Origin: an uncultured Bacteroidales bacterium
GTDB lineage: Bacteria > Bacteroidota > Bacteroidia > Bacteroidales > Paludibacteraceae
Direction: 5' to 3'
Assembly: GCA_934725535.1 (NCBI GenBank)
Contig: CAKVBV010000092.1
Span: 1 to 6,137, forward strand
Length of the DNA: 6,137 nucleotides
Position numbers and translations under genes: made by a program. This document shows positions 1-5,749 of the stretch, in pieces. Positions within the stretch are counted from its first letter, which is position 1. Each line of letters begins with the position of its first letter. Below the pieces are notes generated by a model. The model was given only the letters and a program-made list of their open reading frames with translations. It did not search any database and had not been told where the DNA came from.

Positions 1-14
1 ATAACGCCGATAAA

Positions 15-44
15 CAAAGGCTACAAGAGACTTTTTAGGTACAA
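15..44 (-). promoter_or_regulatory. Weak candidate leftward promoter
   Basis: Read on the minus strand, a T-run ending in TTG (44-42) is followed after 18 bases by TAGCCTTTG (23-15). This resembles the Bacteroidota -7 element TAnnTTTG but has one extra base between TA and TTTG. If real, it would drive a gene off the left edge of the window. The -33-like part falls inside the first 25-base direct repeat (33-57), so the repeats could be operator sites for it. The match is imperfect and no downstream gene is visible, so this is tentative. Confidence 0.2.
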
Positions 45-99
45 AAAATGTCTATTACTACCTTACTACCCCTATTTTAGGTACAAGAAATGTCTATTA
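33..99. repeat. Two 25-base direct repeats, 42-base period
   Basis: Positions 33-57 and 75-99 are the same 25-base sequence (beginning TTTTAGGTACAA and ending TGTCTATTA) with one A/G difference at the 13th base. The 42-base period is about four DNA helical turns, so both copies face the same side of the helix. The spacer contains a perfect tandem duplication of TTACTACC (55-62, 63-70). Such spaced repeats could be protein-binding sites upstream of a gene to the left, or subterminal transposase-binding repeats of an insertion sequence such as the IS21 family. Neither reading can be confirmed from the window. Confidence 0.75.
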
Positions 100-195
100 G
101 TCCAAAATATATATATATCATTCCATAGATACAGACGGTGTTGGAGGGACGAAGCATAGGGATACCTGAAGTGCAAGGCAGGTGTGCGCAGCCTG

Positions 196-220
196 GGGGA
201 CGACGCGGCTCGCGTCGTCA
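196..220. repeat. Palindromic hairpin repeat, copy 1
   Basis: Arms GACGACGCG (199-207) and CGCGTCGTC (211-219) are perfect complements around a GCT loop, giving a 9-base-pair GC-rich stem. The 25 bases from 196 to 220 are identical to 1439-1463. No T-run follows on either strand, so it does not look like a classical intrinsic terminator. It may be a small dispersed repeat of the REP or miniature-element type. The two copies and the perfect dyad are directly visible; the class is inferred. Confidence 0.85.
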
Positions 221-237
221 ATTGCCCACTGGGCAAT
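221..237. repeat. Second perfect hairpin abutting repeat copy 1
   Basis: ATTGCCC (221-227) and GGGCAAT (231-237) form a perfect 7-base-pair stem around an ACT loop. It starts one base after the first hairpin ends, so the two form a double-hairpin module spanning 199-237. The downstream copy of the first hairpin lacks an obvious equivalent. The neighbouring bases also contain a loose CCATT/AATGG inverted pair (238-242, 256-260). Confidence 0.7.
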
Positions 238-372
238 CCATTGACGAAAGAAATTAATGGCTAATTCGCGGATAATGATATGTTTATCTATGCATGAACG
301 ATTTATTAACGACAATTGGCGGAGAACAAATCAATGTTTTTAATGCGGTTACCCTGTAAATTATGGTTTGCG

Positions 373-404
373 CTTGTGTAACTCAGTACTTTTCAGTAAC
401 TTTG
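373..404 (+). promoter_or_regulatory. Bacteroidota-type promoter for the outer-membrane protein gene
   Basis: CTTG (373-376), a 20-base spacer and TAACTTTG (397-404) match the Bacteroidota -33/-7 consensus. Transcription would start about 409-412, leaving a leader of only some 11-14 bases before the ATG at 423. This placement argues against the upstream ATG at 363, which lies before the promoter. Confidence 0.75.
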
Positions 405-422
405 CAGTCATATTCATTCCGA

Positions 423-1193
423 ATGATACTACACCGTTCATATCATTTTGCTGTATCACACGTACTTATATGTGCGCTTGCTATCGTATTCGGGTGCCTG
501 TCTGCGCACGCCGAAGTGGTAGTTCTGCGCTCTGGGCAGAGCATTCGTGGCGAGGTCGTATTGCACAATGATGAAGTGCTGGTTATCCGTACAGAGGGCG
601 GCGCGCGCTACCAATACCCCGCGACAGAGGTGGTATCGGTGGAGAAAGAACAGGAACCGGTGCCATCGGACACGGACGGCGGCGAAGAGTCTCCGAAGTC
701 CGTATCTGCTAAACGGGTTGCCATTCATGCCGGTGTGGCTGGTGGTGCTGCATATCTGCCTATGGTAGGTTGGGGGGGATATGGAACGGCTGATTTGTTG
801 GTAGGAACGCACAACTTGATGCAACGCCGTATCTTCATTGGTGGTGGCTTGGGATTTCACGCTGTGTTTGCGGGCAGCAAACGATATGCTTTTATTCCCG
901 TGCAAGTGGCAGCCCAAGTGCCTTTCTTATCTGCGCGGCACTCACCTGTGATGGGTATGGCGGTGGGCTATGGTTTCTCTGTGAATAGCAATGTGACAGG
1001 GGGAATCTACACAGGCTTGGATGTGGGCTGGAAATACTGCTTCAGCGACAAGGCAAGCCTCGCCATGTCGGCTAATATCCAGTGGCAGCAGACCTCCCTT
1101 AGCGTTACGGAAGAAGTGGATGGACAGACGTATAGCCGCAATATCGGCACTAATCTGCTGATGATAGGGGCAAAATGCAGCGTGCAATTCTAA
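423..1193 (+). CDS. Exported beta-rich protein, probable outer-membrane barrel
   Basis: This encodes 256 residues from the ATG at 423; an in-frame ATG at 363 would add 20 residues but lies upstream of the promoter. A signal peptide is visible: basic start MILHRSYHF, hydrophobic core around residues 14-26, and probable signal peptidase I cleavage after SAHA (residue 30). Residues 31-75 are a beta-rich segment with the pattern 'vvLrsGqsIrGEVv...Y.y...eV..V', a module I associate with exported Bacteroidota proteins of unknown role. Residues 76-97 are an acidic, Ser/Pro-containing linker. Residues 98-256 show glycine-rich amphipathic strands with many aromatic residues and end in phenylalanine, as expected of a small outer-membrane beta-barrel. 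The family is not identified and the substrate is unknown. The next gene begins 11 bases after the stop, so they are probably co-transcribed. Confidence 0.8.
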   Translation: MILHRSYHFAVSHVLICALAIVFGCLSAHAEVVVLRSGQSIRGEVVLHNDEVLVIRTEGGARYQYPATEVVSVEKEQEPVPSDTDGGEESPKSVSAKRVAIHAGVAGGAAYLPMVGWGGYGTADLLVGTHNLMQRRIFIGGGLGFHAVFAGSKRYAFIPVQVAAQVPFLSARHSPVMGMAVGYGFSVNSNVTGGIYTGLDVGWKYCFSDKASLAMSANIQWQQTSLSVTEEVDGQTYSRNIGTNLLMIGAKCSVQF

Positions 1194-1204
1194 TCAAAAA
1201 CACT

Positions 1205-1408
1205 ATGGACTCGCAGAAGAAATACCGCAAGACACAGCACAAACGCTCACACAGAGTAACGGTTATGCTCAATGATAGCGAGATGCGTACACTGGAGAAA
1301 TACTGTGAACGCTATACTGTCACCAACCGCTCGCGCCTTATTCGCGAGACACTGATGCGCACTATACTCAAGCGGTTTGAAGAGGATACCCCCACACTCT
1401 TCGACTGA
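1205..1408 (+). CDS. Small ribbon-helix-helix-like protein
   Basis: I place the start at the ATG at 1205 (67 residues), 11 bases after the upstream stop. An alternative ATG at 1175 would overlap the upstream gene and add ten residues without helping the fold. After a very basic tail (residues 1-16), RVTVML (17-22) is a likely beta strand, NDSEMRTLEKYCERY (23-37) a first helix, and NRSRLIRETLMRTILKRFEE (41-60) a second helix. That order fits a ribbon-helix-helix (MetJ/Arc-type) DNA-binding fold. The protein ends TPTLFD. Short proteins with this 'VTVMLND...NRSRFIRE...PTLF' arrangement are common in Bacteroidales, to my recollection, and have no assigned function. It could be a transcriptional regulator, perhaps of its own operon, or the antitoxin-like half of a pair whose partner is absent here. 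DNA binding is inferred. Confidence 0.85.
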   Translation: MDSQKKYRKTQHKRSHRVTVMLNDSEMRTLEKYCERYTVTNRSRLIRETLMRTILKRFEEDTPTLFD

Positions 1409-1438
1409 TAGTTATTCCACAATATAGTCTATGCTCAA

Positions 1439-1463
1439 GGGGACGACGCGGCTCGCGTCGTCA
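1439..1463. repeat. Palindromic hairpin repeat, copy 2
   Basis: This is identical over 25 bases to 196-220. The arms are 1442-1450 and 1454-1462 with a GCT loop. It sits in the 80-base gap between the convergent ribbon-helix-helix gene and hpt, where a bidirectional transcription stop would be useful. No T-run follows it on either strand, so a terminator role is possible but unsupported. Confidence 0.85.
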
Positions 1464-1488
1464 TATACCAACACATTGCCACCCCGCC

Positions 1489-2031
1489 TTACTCCTCTCT
1501 CAGTTGATATACCGCATCTAAGTTGCGTGCTTGCTCATCAAGGTCGAGCCCGTAGCCGATGATAAACTTCTTGGGTATCTCCTTTCCTATGTATTCTGGG
1601 CGTGCATCTTCGTATTGCAGGGCCTCGGGTTTGAATAGAAAAGCGGTGAGGGCTACGGATTCTGCACCTGCGTCCAACAGCATTTGCCGGAATATATGCA
1701 TCGTTAGACCGGAATCTACAATATCCTCAATGATAATCACATCGCGCCCTTGCACCGACTCATAGAGCGGTGTGATGAGTTCCACCTCCCCCGTTGAAGA
1801 GGTGCCGTCGTAGGACTTCAGACGGACAAACGTGATTTCTGCAGGTATATGAACGCGGCGAAACAAATCGGCAGCATAGATAAAAGCACCGTTCAAGGCA
1901 CAGATAAACAGCGGATTTTTACCCTCATAATCGGCTTCAATACGTTGGGCAACACGCTCCACAATGTCGGTTATGTCTTTCGGAGTAAGAAACTCATCGA
2001 AAGTCATACCGTTGATAGTAACACTACGCAT
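1489..2031 (-). CDS. hpt: Hypoxanthine phosphoribosyltransferase
   Basis: This cytosolic purine-salvage enzyme transfers phosphoribose from PRPP to hypoxanthine, and usually guanine, to give IMP or GMP. The 180-residue length is normal for bacterial Hpt. The PRPP-binding loop is VIIIEDIVDSGLT (98-110), with the acidic pair E102-D103. LNGAFIYAADL (46-56) matches the early phosphate-binding loop, and LKSYDG (71-76) lies at the mobile active-site loop. FKPEA (133-137) supplies the conserved purine-contacting lysine, and KKFIIGYGLDLDEQARNL (154-171) is the C-terminal signature. It is the last gene of the leftward unit, 14 bases after pyrG, with no recognisable ribosome binding site. Whether it prefers hypoxanthine or guanine cannot be read from the sequence. 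Confidence 0.96.
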   Translation of the reverse strand: MRSVTINGMTFDEFLTPKDITDIVERVAQRIEADYEGKNPLFICALNGAFIYAADLFRRVHIPAEITFVRLKSYDGTSSTGEVELITPLYESVQGRDVIIIEDIVDSGLTMHIFRQMLLDAGAESVALTAFLFKPEALQYEDARPEYIGKEIPKKFIIGYGLDLDEQARNLDAVYQLREE

Positions 2032-2045
2032 AGTTTCTATTGGGT

Positions 2046-3680
2046 CTATTGGATATTATTTTGCGAGGCAATACGGACGAAATCCACAAACAGCGGGTGC
2101 GGCTGCAACACCGTAGAGGAATACTCGGGGTGAAACTGCGTACCGATGTACCACGGATGCCCTTTCAGTGTGATAATCTCCACTAACCCCGTCTGAGGGT
2201 TGATGCCCACACACTCCATACCCGCAGCCTCAAACTCGCTTTGGTAATGGTGGTTGAACTCATAACGATGACGGTGCCGTTCCGATATGATACCGTCTGT
2301 ACCGTATATCTTTGCTACGGTCGAACCCGCACGCAACTGGCACGGGTACGCACCTAAACGCATCGTTCCGCCCATGCCACCGTGTGCATCCTGCATCTTC
2401 CACTTGACGTCCTGCATCATATCTATCACGGGTTGCGGGGTGCTCTCGTCAAACTCAGTGCTGTTTGCTTTGGTGTAACCTAATACATCACGGGCAAACT
2501 CAATAGCCATGCACTGCATACCCATACAGATACCAAAGCAGGGTAGCCCGTTCTCGCGGGCATAACGTAATGCTGCAAACTTGCCCTCCACGCCTCGTCC
2601 GCCGAACCCGGGGGCTACAATGATACCCTGTTGCCCTGCCAATGCCGCTCCTACATTGTCATTTGTTAAGTCATCACTCAGGATAGACTTGAGTATAAGC
2701 CGCTTGTTGTTATAGGCGGCAGCAATATGTAGTGACTCCCGAATGGACTTATAAGCGTCTTGCAACTGTACGTACTTACCCACAATGGCTATTCGTACCT
2801 CATCTGTAGCGTTCTCTATCCTGTCCAATACCGACATCCAATCGGTCATATCAGGAGCGGGCAACCGCTCTGTATCGAATCCCAACTTGCGCAATACCAC
2901 GCTGTCCAAGCCTTCTGCCTGCATATTCAGCGGCACACGGTAGATAGACTTCGCGTCGCGCGACTCTATCACTGCGTCCTCACCTACGTTGCAGAATAGT
3001 GCCACTTTCCGTCTCAAGTCGGCAGGTATGGCATGTTCTGTGCGTAGTACAAGCACATCCGGCTGTATTCCTTCGCGTTGCAAGTCCTTCACAGAGTGCT
3101 GCGTAGGCTTGGTCTTCAACTCCTTTGCCGCTGCCAAATACGGCACATAGGTCAGGTGTATGCAGCAGCAGTCGTTACCCAACTCCCATTTCAACTGACG
3201 CACAGCCTCCAAATAAGGCAGACTCTCTATGTCTCCCACCGTACCGCCTATCTCTGTTATCACGAAGTCATAGTCTCCGTTCTCGCCCAATACGCGTATC
3301 ACATTCTTTATCTCATCGGTGATATGCGGAATCACTTGCACGGTCTTACCCAAGTAATCACCGCGTCTCTCACGCTCTATCACGTGCTGGTAGATACGCC
3401 CTGTCGTAACATTGTTTGCCTTGTGCGTGCGGATATTCAGGAATCGCTCATAGTGTCCCAAGTCCAAATCCGCCTCATGACCGTCCTCCGTTACGTAGCA
3501 TTCGCCATGTTCGTAGGGGTTCAACGTGCCGGGGTCGATGTTGATGTACGGATCTAACTTCTGATTGGTAACACGGAAACCGCGTGCCTGAAGCAGTTTG
3601 CCTAACGATGCTGCGATGGTGCCTTTGCCCAAAGAAGAGGCTACACCACCGGTTACGAAGATATACTTTGTCTTTGCCAT
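2046..3680 (-). CDS. pyrG: CTP synthase (glutamine-hydrolysing)
   Basis: It catalyses ATP-dependent amination of UTP to CTP, using ammonia from glutamine, the last step of pyrimidine nucleotide synthesis. Its 544 residues are full length for the family. The N-terminal synthetase domain has the P-loop GGVASSLGKG (11-20), the KLDPYINIDPGTLNPYEHGE block (41-60), the magnesium/nucleotide acidic residues D73 and E143 (the latter in TEIGGTVGD), and KTKPTQHSVK (189-198) for UTP/CTP recognition. The C-terminal class I glutamine amidotransferase domain (about 295-540) has the catalytic triad C385 in FGICMGMQ, and H517 and E519 in TQFHPEY. Three consecutive cysteines (171-173) before the conserved IHLTYVPYL strand are a local oddity. 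It lies 10 bases after the pseudouridine synthase gene and 14 before hpt, so probably in one operon. Confidence 0.98.
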   Translation of the reverse strand: MAKTKYIFVTGGVASSLGKGTIAASLGKLLQARGFRVTNQKLDPYINIDPGTLNPYEHGECYVTEDGHEADLDLGHYERFLNIRTHKANNVTTGRIYQHVIERERRGDYLGKTVQVIPHITDEIKNVIRVLGENGDYDFVITEIGGTVGDIESLPYLEAVRQLKWELGNDCCCIHLTYVPYLAAAKELKTKPTQHSVKDLQREGIQPDVLVLRTEHAIPADLRRKVALFCNVGEDAVIESRDAKSIYRVPLNMQAEGLDSVVLRKLGFDTERLPAPDMTDWMSVLDRIENATDEVRIAIVGKYVQLQDAYKSIRESLHIAAAYNNKRLILKSILSDDLTNDNVGAALAGQQGIIVAPGFGGRGVEGKFAALRYARENGLPCFGICMGMQCMAIEFARDVLGYTKANSTEFDESTPQPVIDMMQDVKWKMQDAHGGMGGTMRLGAYPCQLRAGSTVAKIYGTDGIISERHRHRYEFNHHYQSEFEAAGMECVGINPQTGLVEIITLKGHPWYIGTQFHPEYSSTVLQPHPLFVDFVRIASQNNIQ

Positions 3681-3690
3681 TGTTGTGGGA

Positions 3691-4743
3691 TTATTCTAAC
3701 ACATTGTTGCTCGGCTCATAATGACGCCATTTCTCTATCAGGTTGGTCATATCCTCCGGCCATGTACTGTCAAAGAACATCTCTTGTCCCGTCCGTGGGT
3801 GGACAAAACCGATAGTCTTTGCGTGCAATGCCTGCCGCGGACACAGCGCAAAGCAGTTCTGCACAAACTGCCGGTACTTCTGTGTGGGCACTCCTTTCAG
3901 TATCTCCATACCCCCGTACTTCTCATCTGCAAACAGTGGATGCCCGATACTGCGCATATGTACACGTATCTGATGTGTACGACCTGTCTCCAACTGGCAC
4001 TCCACCAGCGTTACATAAGGGAAACGCTCCAGCACACGCCAGTGGGTGATAGCCTCTTTCGCCGCAGGATTCTCCTCCTTGTCCCATATACGCCAGCGGG
4101 TCCTGTCTGTGTTATCGCGTGCTATGGCACCCTCTATCGTGCCTGCCTCCTCGGCGAATGTCCCCCACACAAGCGCATTGTAGGTGCGTTGTGTCGTGTG
4201 GTCATAGAACTGTTGCCCCAACCCTGCCTTGGCTGCGGGGTTCTTGGCAACCAACAACAGCCCGCTCGTGTCTTTGTCTATACGGTGTACCAATCCTATG
4301 GCTGGGTCGTTCATATCCAGTGTATCGCGAAAATACCACGCCAACGCATTCAGCAGCGTATGCTCATAATTCCCGTGCCCGGGGTGAACCACCATACCGG
4401 CCGGCTTGTTTACCACCAGTACATCATCGTCCTCATACACCACATTCAGCGGAATATTCTCCGGACGAATGGTATAGTCATTCGGCTCATGGTCCAGCAG
4501 CACCTGTATCAAATCCAGCGGCTTGACCTTATAATTATTGTTCACCGGCGCACCGTTCACCCATATATTCCCCGCCTCTCCTGCTTTCTGGATACGATGA
4601 CGCGACGTACCTGAGATATGCTCAGCCAGGTACTTGTCTATGCGCTGAGGACCTTGTCCCTTGTCCACCTCGCAACGCCACCTCTCGAACAGGTCTTCCT
4701 GCCCGAAGATGATATCAGAATCCTCGTTTATATCCGTTAGCAT
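3691..4743 (-). CDS. rluD: RluD-like 23S rRNA pseudouridine synthase (RluA family)
   Basis: It is predicted to isomerise specific uridines in large-subunit rRNA to pseudouridine during ribosome maturation. There are 350 residues. An S4 RNA-binding domain occupies about residues 33-83 (QRIDKYLAEHI...WVNGAPVNNNYKVKPLDLIQV), a feature of RluD/RluC-type enzymes. The catalytic domain begins near residue 100: VNKPAGMVVHPG (111-122), the catalytic aspartate D156 in GLVHRIDKDTSGLLLVAKN (150-168), and GRTHQIRVHM (254-263) with GHPLFADEKYGG (267-278). The N-terminal 30 residues are acidic and variable. The gene follows the PASTA gene by 26 bases. RluD is the most likely subtype, but target positions cannot be proven from sequence alone. 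Confidence 0.94.
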   Translation of the reverse strand: MLTDINEDSDIIFGQEDLFERWRCEVDKGQGPQRIDKYLAEHISGTSRHRIQKAGEAGNIWVNGAPVNNNYKVKPLDLIQVLLDHEPNDYTIRPENIPLNVVYEDDDVLVVNKPAGMVVHPGHGNYEHTLLNALAWYFRDTLDMNDPAIGLVHRIDKDTSGLLLVAKNPAAKAGLGQQFYDHTTQRTYNALVWGTFAEEAGTIEGAIARDNTDRTRWRIWDKEENPAAKEAITHWRVLERFPYVTLVECQLETGRTHQIRVHMRSIGHPLFADEKYGGMEILKGVPTQKYRQFVQNCFALCPRQALHAKTIGFVHPRTGQEMFFDSTWPEDMTNLIEKWRHYEPSNNVLE

Positions 4744-4769
4744 ACATTATTTGTCTTAAAACAAGCCTA

Positions 4770-5594
4770 TCAGAAGAAGTCTTCTTCGTCCTCTTCATTA
4801 TCCGTCGTTATTGTTTTCTCAATGTCTTTCGACATCTTCACATTAACGTTTGTCCCTTCCACAACAATCGTGCCACTTGATGGGCTTTGCGAATATACCA
4901 CGTACTGCTCCTTGTCTTCCTCTGTCGGTTCTACGTCATACTCCACTACACCCACCGTAAGCAAACTGCTTAACAGCCAACTCCGTGCCTCATTCAGGGT
5001 CTTGCCCGTCAGCAGCGGCACCGTCACTTCGGCTGTCCCCTGACCCTTGCCTACTATCAGCACCACGCTGCTCCCCTCCGGTACAGCGCTACCTGTCTGT
5101 ATCGCTTCACCGCTGGTCGTCTGTACGTCTAATACAAGGTCTCTGTATGTCGATGGCTCATACAGTATATCCGCCGTCTTCAGCCCCAGCGATGCTAACG
5201 TTGCTTTTGCCTGCCGCAGACTCACATCGCGCAACTCCGGCAGCACCACAGGCCTGCGGAAACGCGCATTCTGTATCGTATACACCACACGACCGTGCTT
5301 CGCCTTGGCACCCGCCACAGGATTCTGCTCCACTATCGTGCCTAACGGGGTCTTGGTCGAGTAAGTCGAGTCTATCACCTCCATCTGCAAACCCTCCGAC
5401 TCCAACGTGATACGCGCCTCCTCCAAGTACAACCCCGTAACATCCGGCACGTCCACCTCCACGCCATGCTCCGTGTACCGCCGCATACACAGCACCACTA
5501 CCACGACGCATACCACCACAACCACCATGGCTATCAGCATATTAGTCAACACAAAACCGGTCTTGGTCTCTCTCCAAAAGGTCTTCCAATTCAT
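4770..5594 (-). CDS. PASTA-domain membrane protein
   Basis: This encodes 274 residues from the ATG at 5594 (MNWKTFWRETKTGF). A longer in-frame start at 5702 lies upstream of the promoter at 5637-5668 and is rejected. A single membrane helix, strikingly valine-rich, spans about residues 14-37 after a short cytoplasmic segment. Three PASTA repeats follow in the periplasm, roughly 47-110, 115-184 and 189-256. Each starts with a VPxxxG-like motif (VDVPDVTG; VVLPELRD; VTVPLLTG), continues with an 'A...L...GL' helix and ends 'Q.P..G..v..G..V'-like. The tail (257-274) is acidic and ends EEDFF. PASTA domains bind peptidoglycan fragments in some proteins, but here there is no kinase or penicillin-binding domain. 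Such proteins sit beside an RluD-like gene in many Bacteroidota, to my knowledge. A role in sensing or binding the cell wall is an inference. Confidence 0.93.
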   Translation of the reverse strand: MNWKTFWRETKTGFVLTNMLIAMVVVVVCVVVVVLCMRRYTEHGVEVDVPDVTGLYLEEARITLESEGLQMEVIDSTYSTKTPLGTIVEQNPVAGAKAKHGRVVYTIQNARFRRPVVLPELRDVSLRQAKATLASLGLKTADILYEPSTYRDLVLDVQTTSGEAIQTGSAVPEGSSVVLIVGKGQGTAEVTVPLLTGKTLNEARSWLLSSLLTVGVVEYDVEPTEEDKEQYVVYSQSPSSGTIVVEGTNVNVKMSKDIEKTITTDNEEDEEDFF

Positions 5595-5636
5595 ATCGTT
5601 TGCCCGTAAAGTAAGAAAAATCGCACTAATTCTTCG

Positions 5637-5668
5637 CAAAGGTACTGCTTTTTTTGTGCATATCCAAA
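5637..5668 (-). promoter_or_regulatory. Leftward promoter of the PASTA-rluD-pyrG-hpt unit
   Basis: On the minus strand, TTTG (5668-5665), a 20-base spacer and TACCTTTG (5644-5637) match the Bacteroidota consensus with an ideal layout. Transcription would begin near 5630, giving a leader of about 36 bases to the ATG at 5594. It overlaps the rightward promoter by 16 bases (5653-5668). Confidence 0.85.
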
Positions 5669-5684
5669 AAATGCCGTAACTTTG
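5653..5684 (+). promoter_or_regulatory. Rightward promoter of the cysteine-rich lipoprotein gene
   Basis: TTTG (5653-5656), a 20-base spacer and TAACTTTG (5677-5684) match the Bacteroidota consensus. The start would fall near 5689-5692, leaving a leader of about 60 bases. Its -33 element lies in the spacer of the leftward promoter and vice versa, so the two polymerases probably compete. Confidence 0.85.
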
Positions 5685-5692
5685 CACCCGAT

Positions 5693-5711
5693 TTTGATAC
5701 ACGCTATCAAA
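5693..5711 (+). promoter_or_regulatory. Perfect dyad at the predicted transcript 5' end
   Basis: TTTGATA (5693-5699) and TATCAAA (5705-5711) are perfect complements around CACGC. The dyad lies just at or after the predicted start of the lipoprotein transcript. It could be an RNA stem-loop that protects the 5' end, or a DNA operator for a dimeric repressor. The following leader (5712-5749) is very A/T-rich, including TTAATTTTAATT, a common property of well-translated Bacteroidota genes without Shine-Dalgarno sequences. Confidence 0.5.
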
Positions 5712-5749
5712 TCAAAGAACAAAAAACGTTAATTTTAATTGTTTGTGTT

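Larger units (their letters stand above)
1..362. other. Gene-free, repeat-rich intergenic region
   Basis: No convincing gene lies here. The only sizeable open frame is a 65-codon leftward one (118-315). It runs straight through two perfect hairpins, has no recognisable promoter and no familiar protein features, so it is probably a by-product of repeat DNA. The region holds a pair of 25-base direct repeats (33-57 and 75-99), a tandem TTACTACC duplication (55-70), an (AT)6 run (107-118), a hairpin repeat shared with 1439-1463 (196-220) and a second hairpin directly after it (221-237). A weak leftward promoter candidate is at 15-44. The left part could be the upstream region of a gene, or the end of a mobile element, beyond the window edge. 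Confidence 0.7.

Noticed and set aside
118..315. 65-codon leftward open frame in the left intergenic region
   Set aside because: It translates two perfect hairpins, lacks a promoter or signal, and its sequence is best explained as repeat DNA.
456..917. 153-codon leftward open frame opposite the outer-membrane-protein gene
   Set aside because: The sense frame has a promoter, signal peptide and barrel-like pattern; the antisense frame has none.
1439..1463. Calling the hairpin an intrinsic terminator for hpt or the ribbon-helix-helix gene
   Set aside because: There is no T-run on either strand, and the same element occurs at 196-220 with no adjacent gene end.
3078..3557. 159-codon rightward open frame opposite pyrG
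   Set aside because: It is antisense to conserved CTP synthase motifs, with no promoter or recognisable protein features.
3721..4614. 297-codon rightward open frame opposite the pseudouridine synthase gene
   Set aside because: It is fully antisense to a well-conserved gene with intact motifs; its length reflects codon bias on the other strand and it shows no domain.
5595..5702. N-terminal extension of the PASTA protein to an ATG at 5702
   Set aside because: The leftward promoter with predicted start near 5630 lies inside this extension, and the added residues have no place before the membrane helix.
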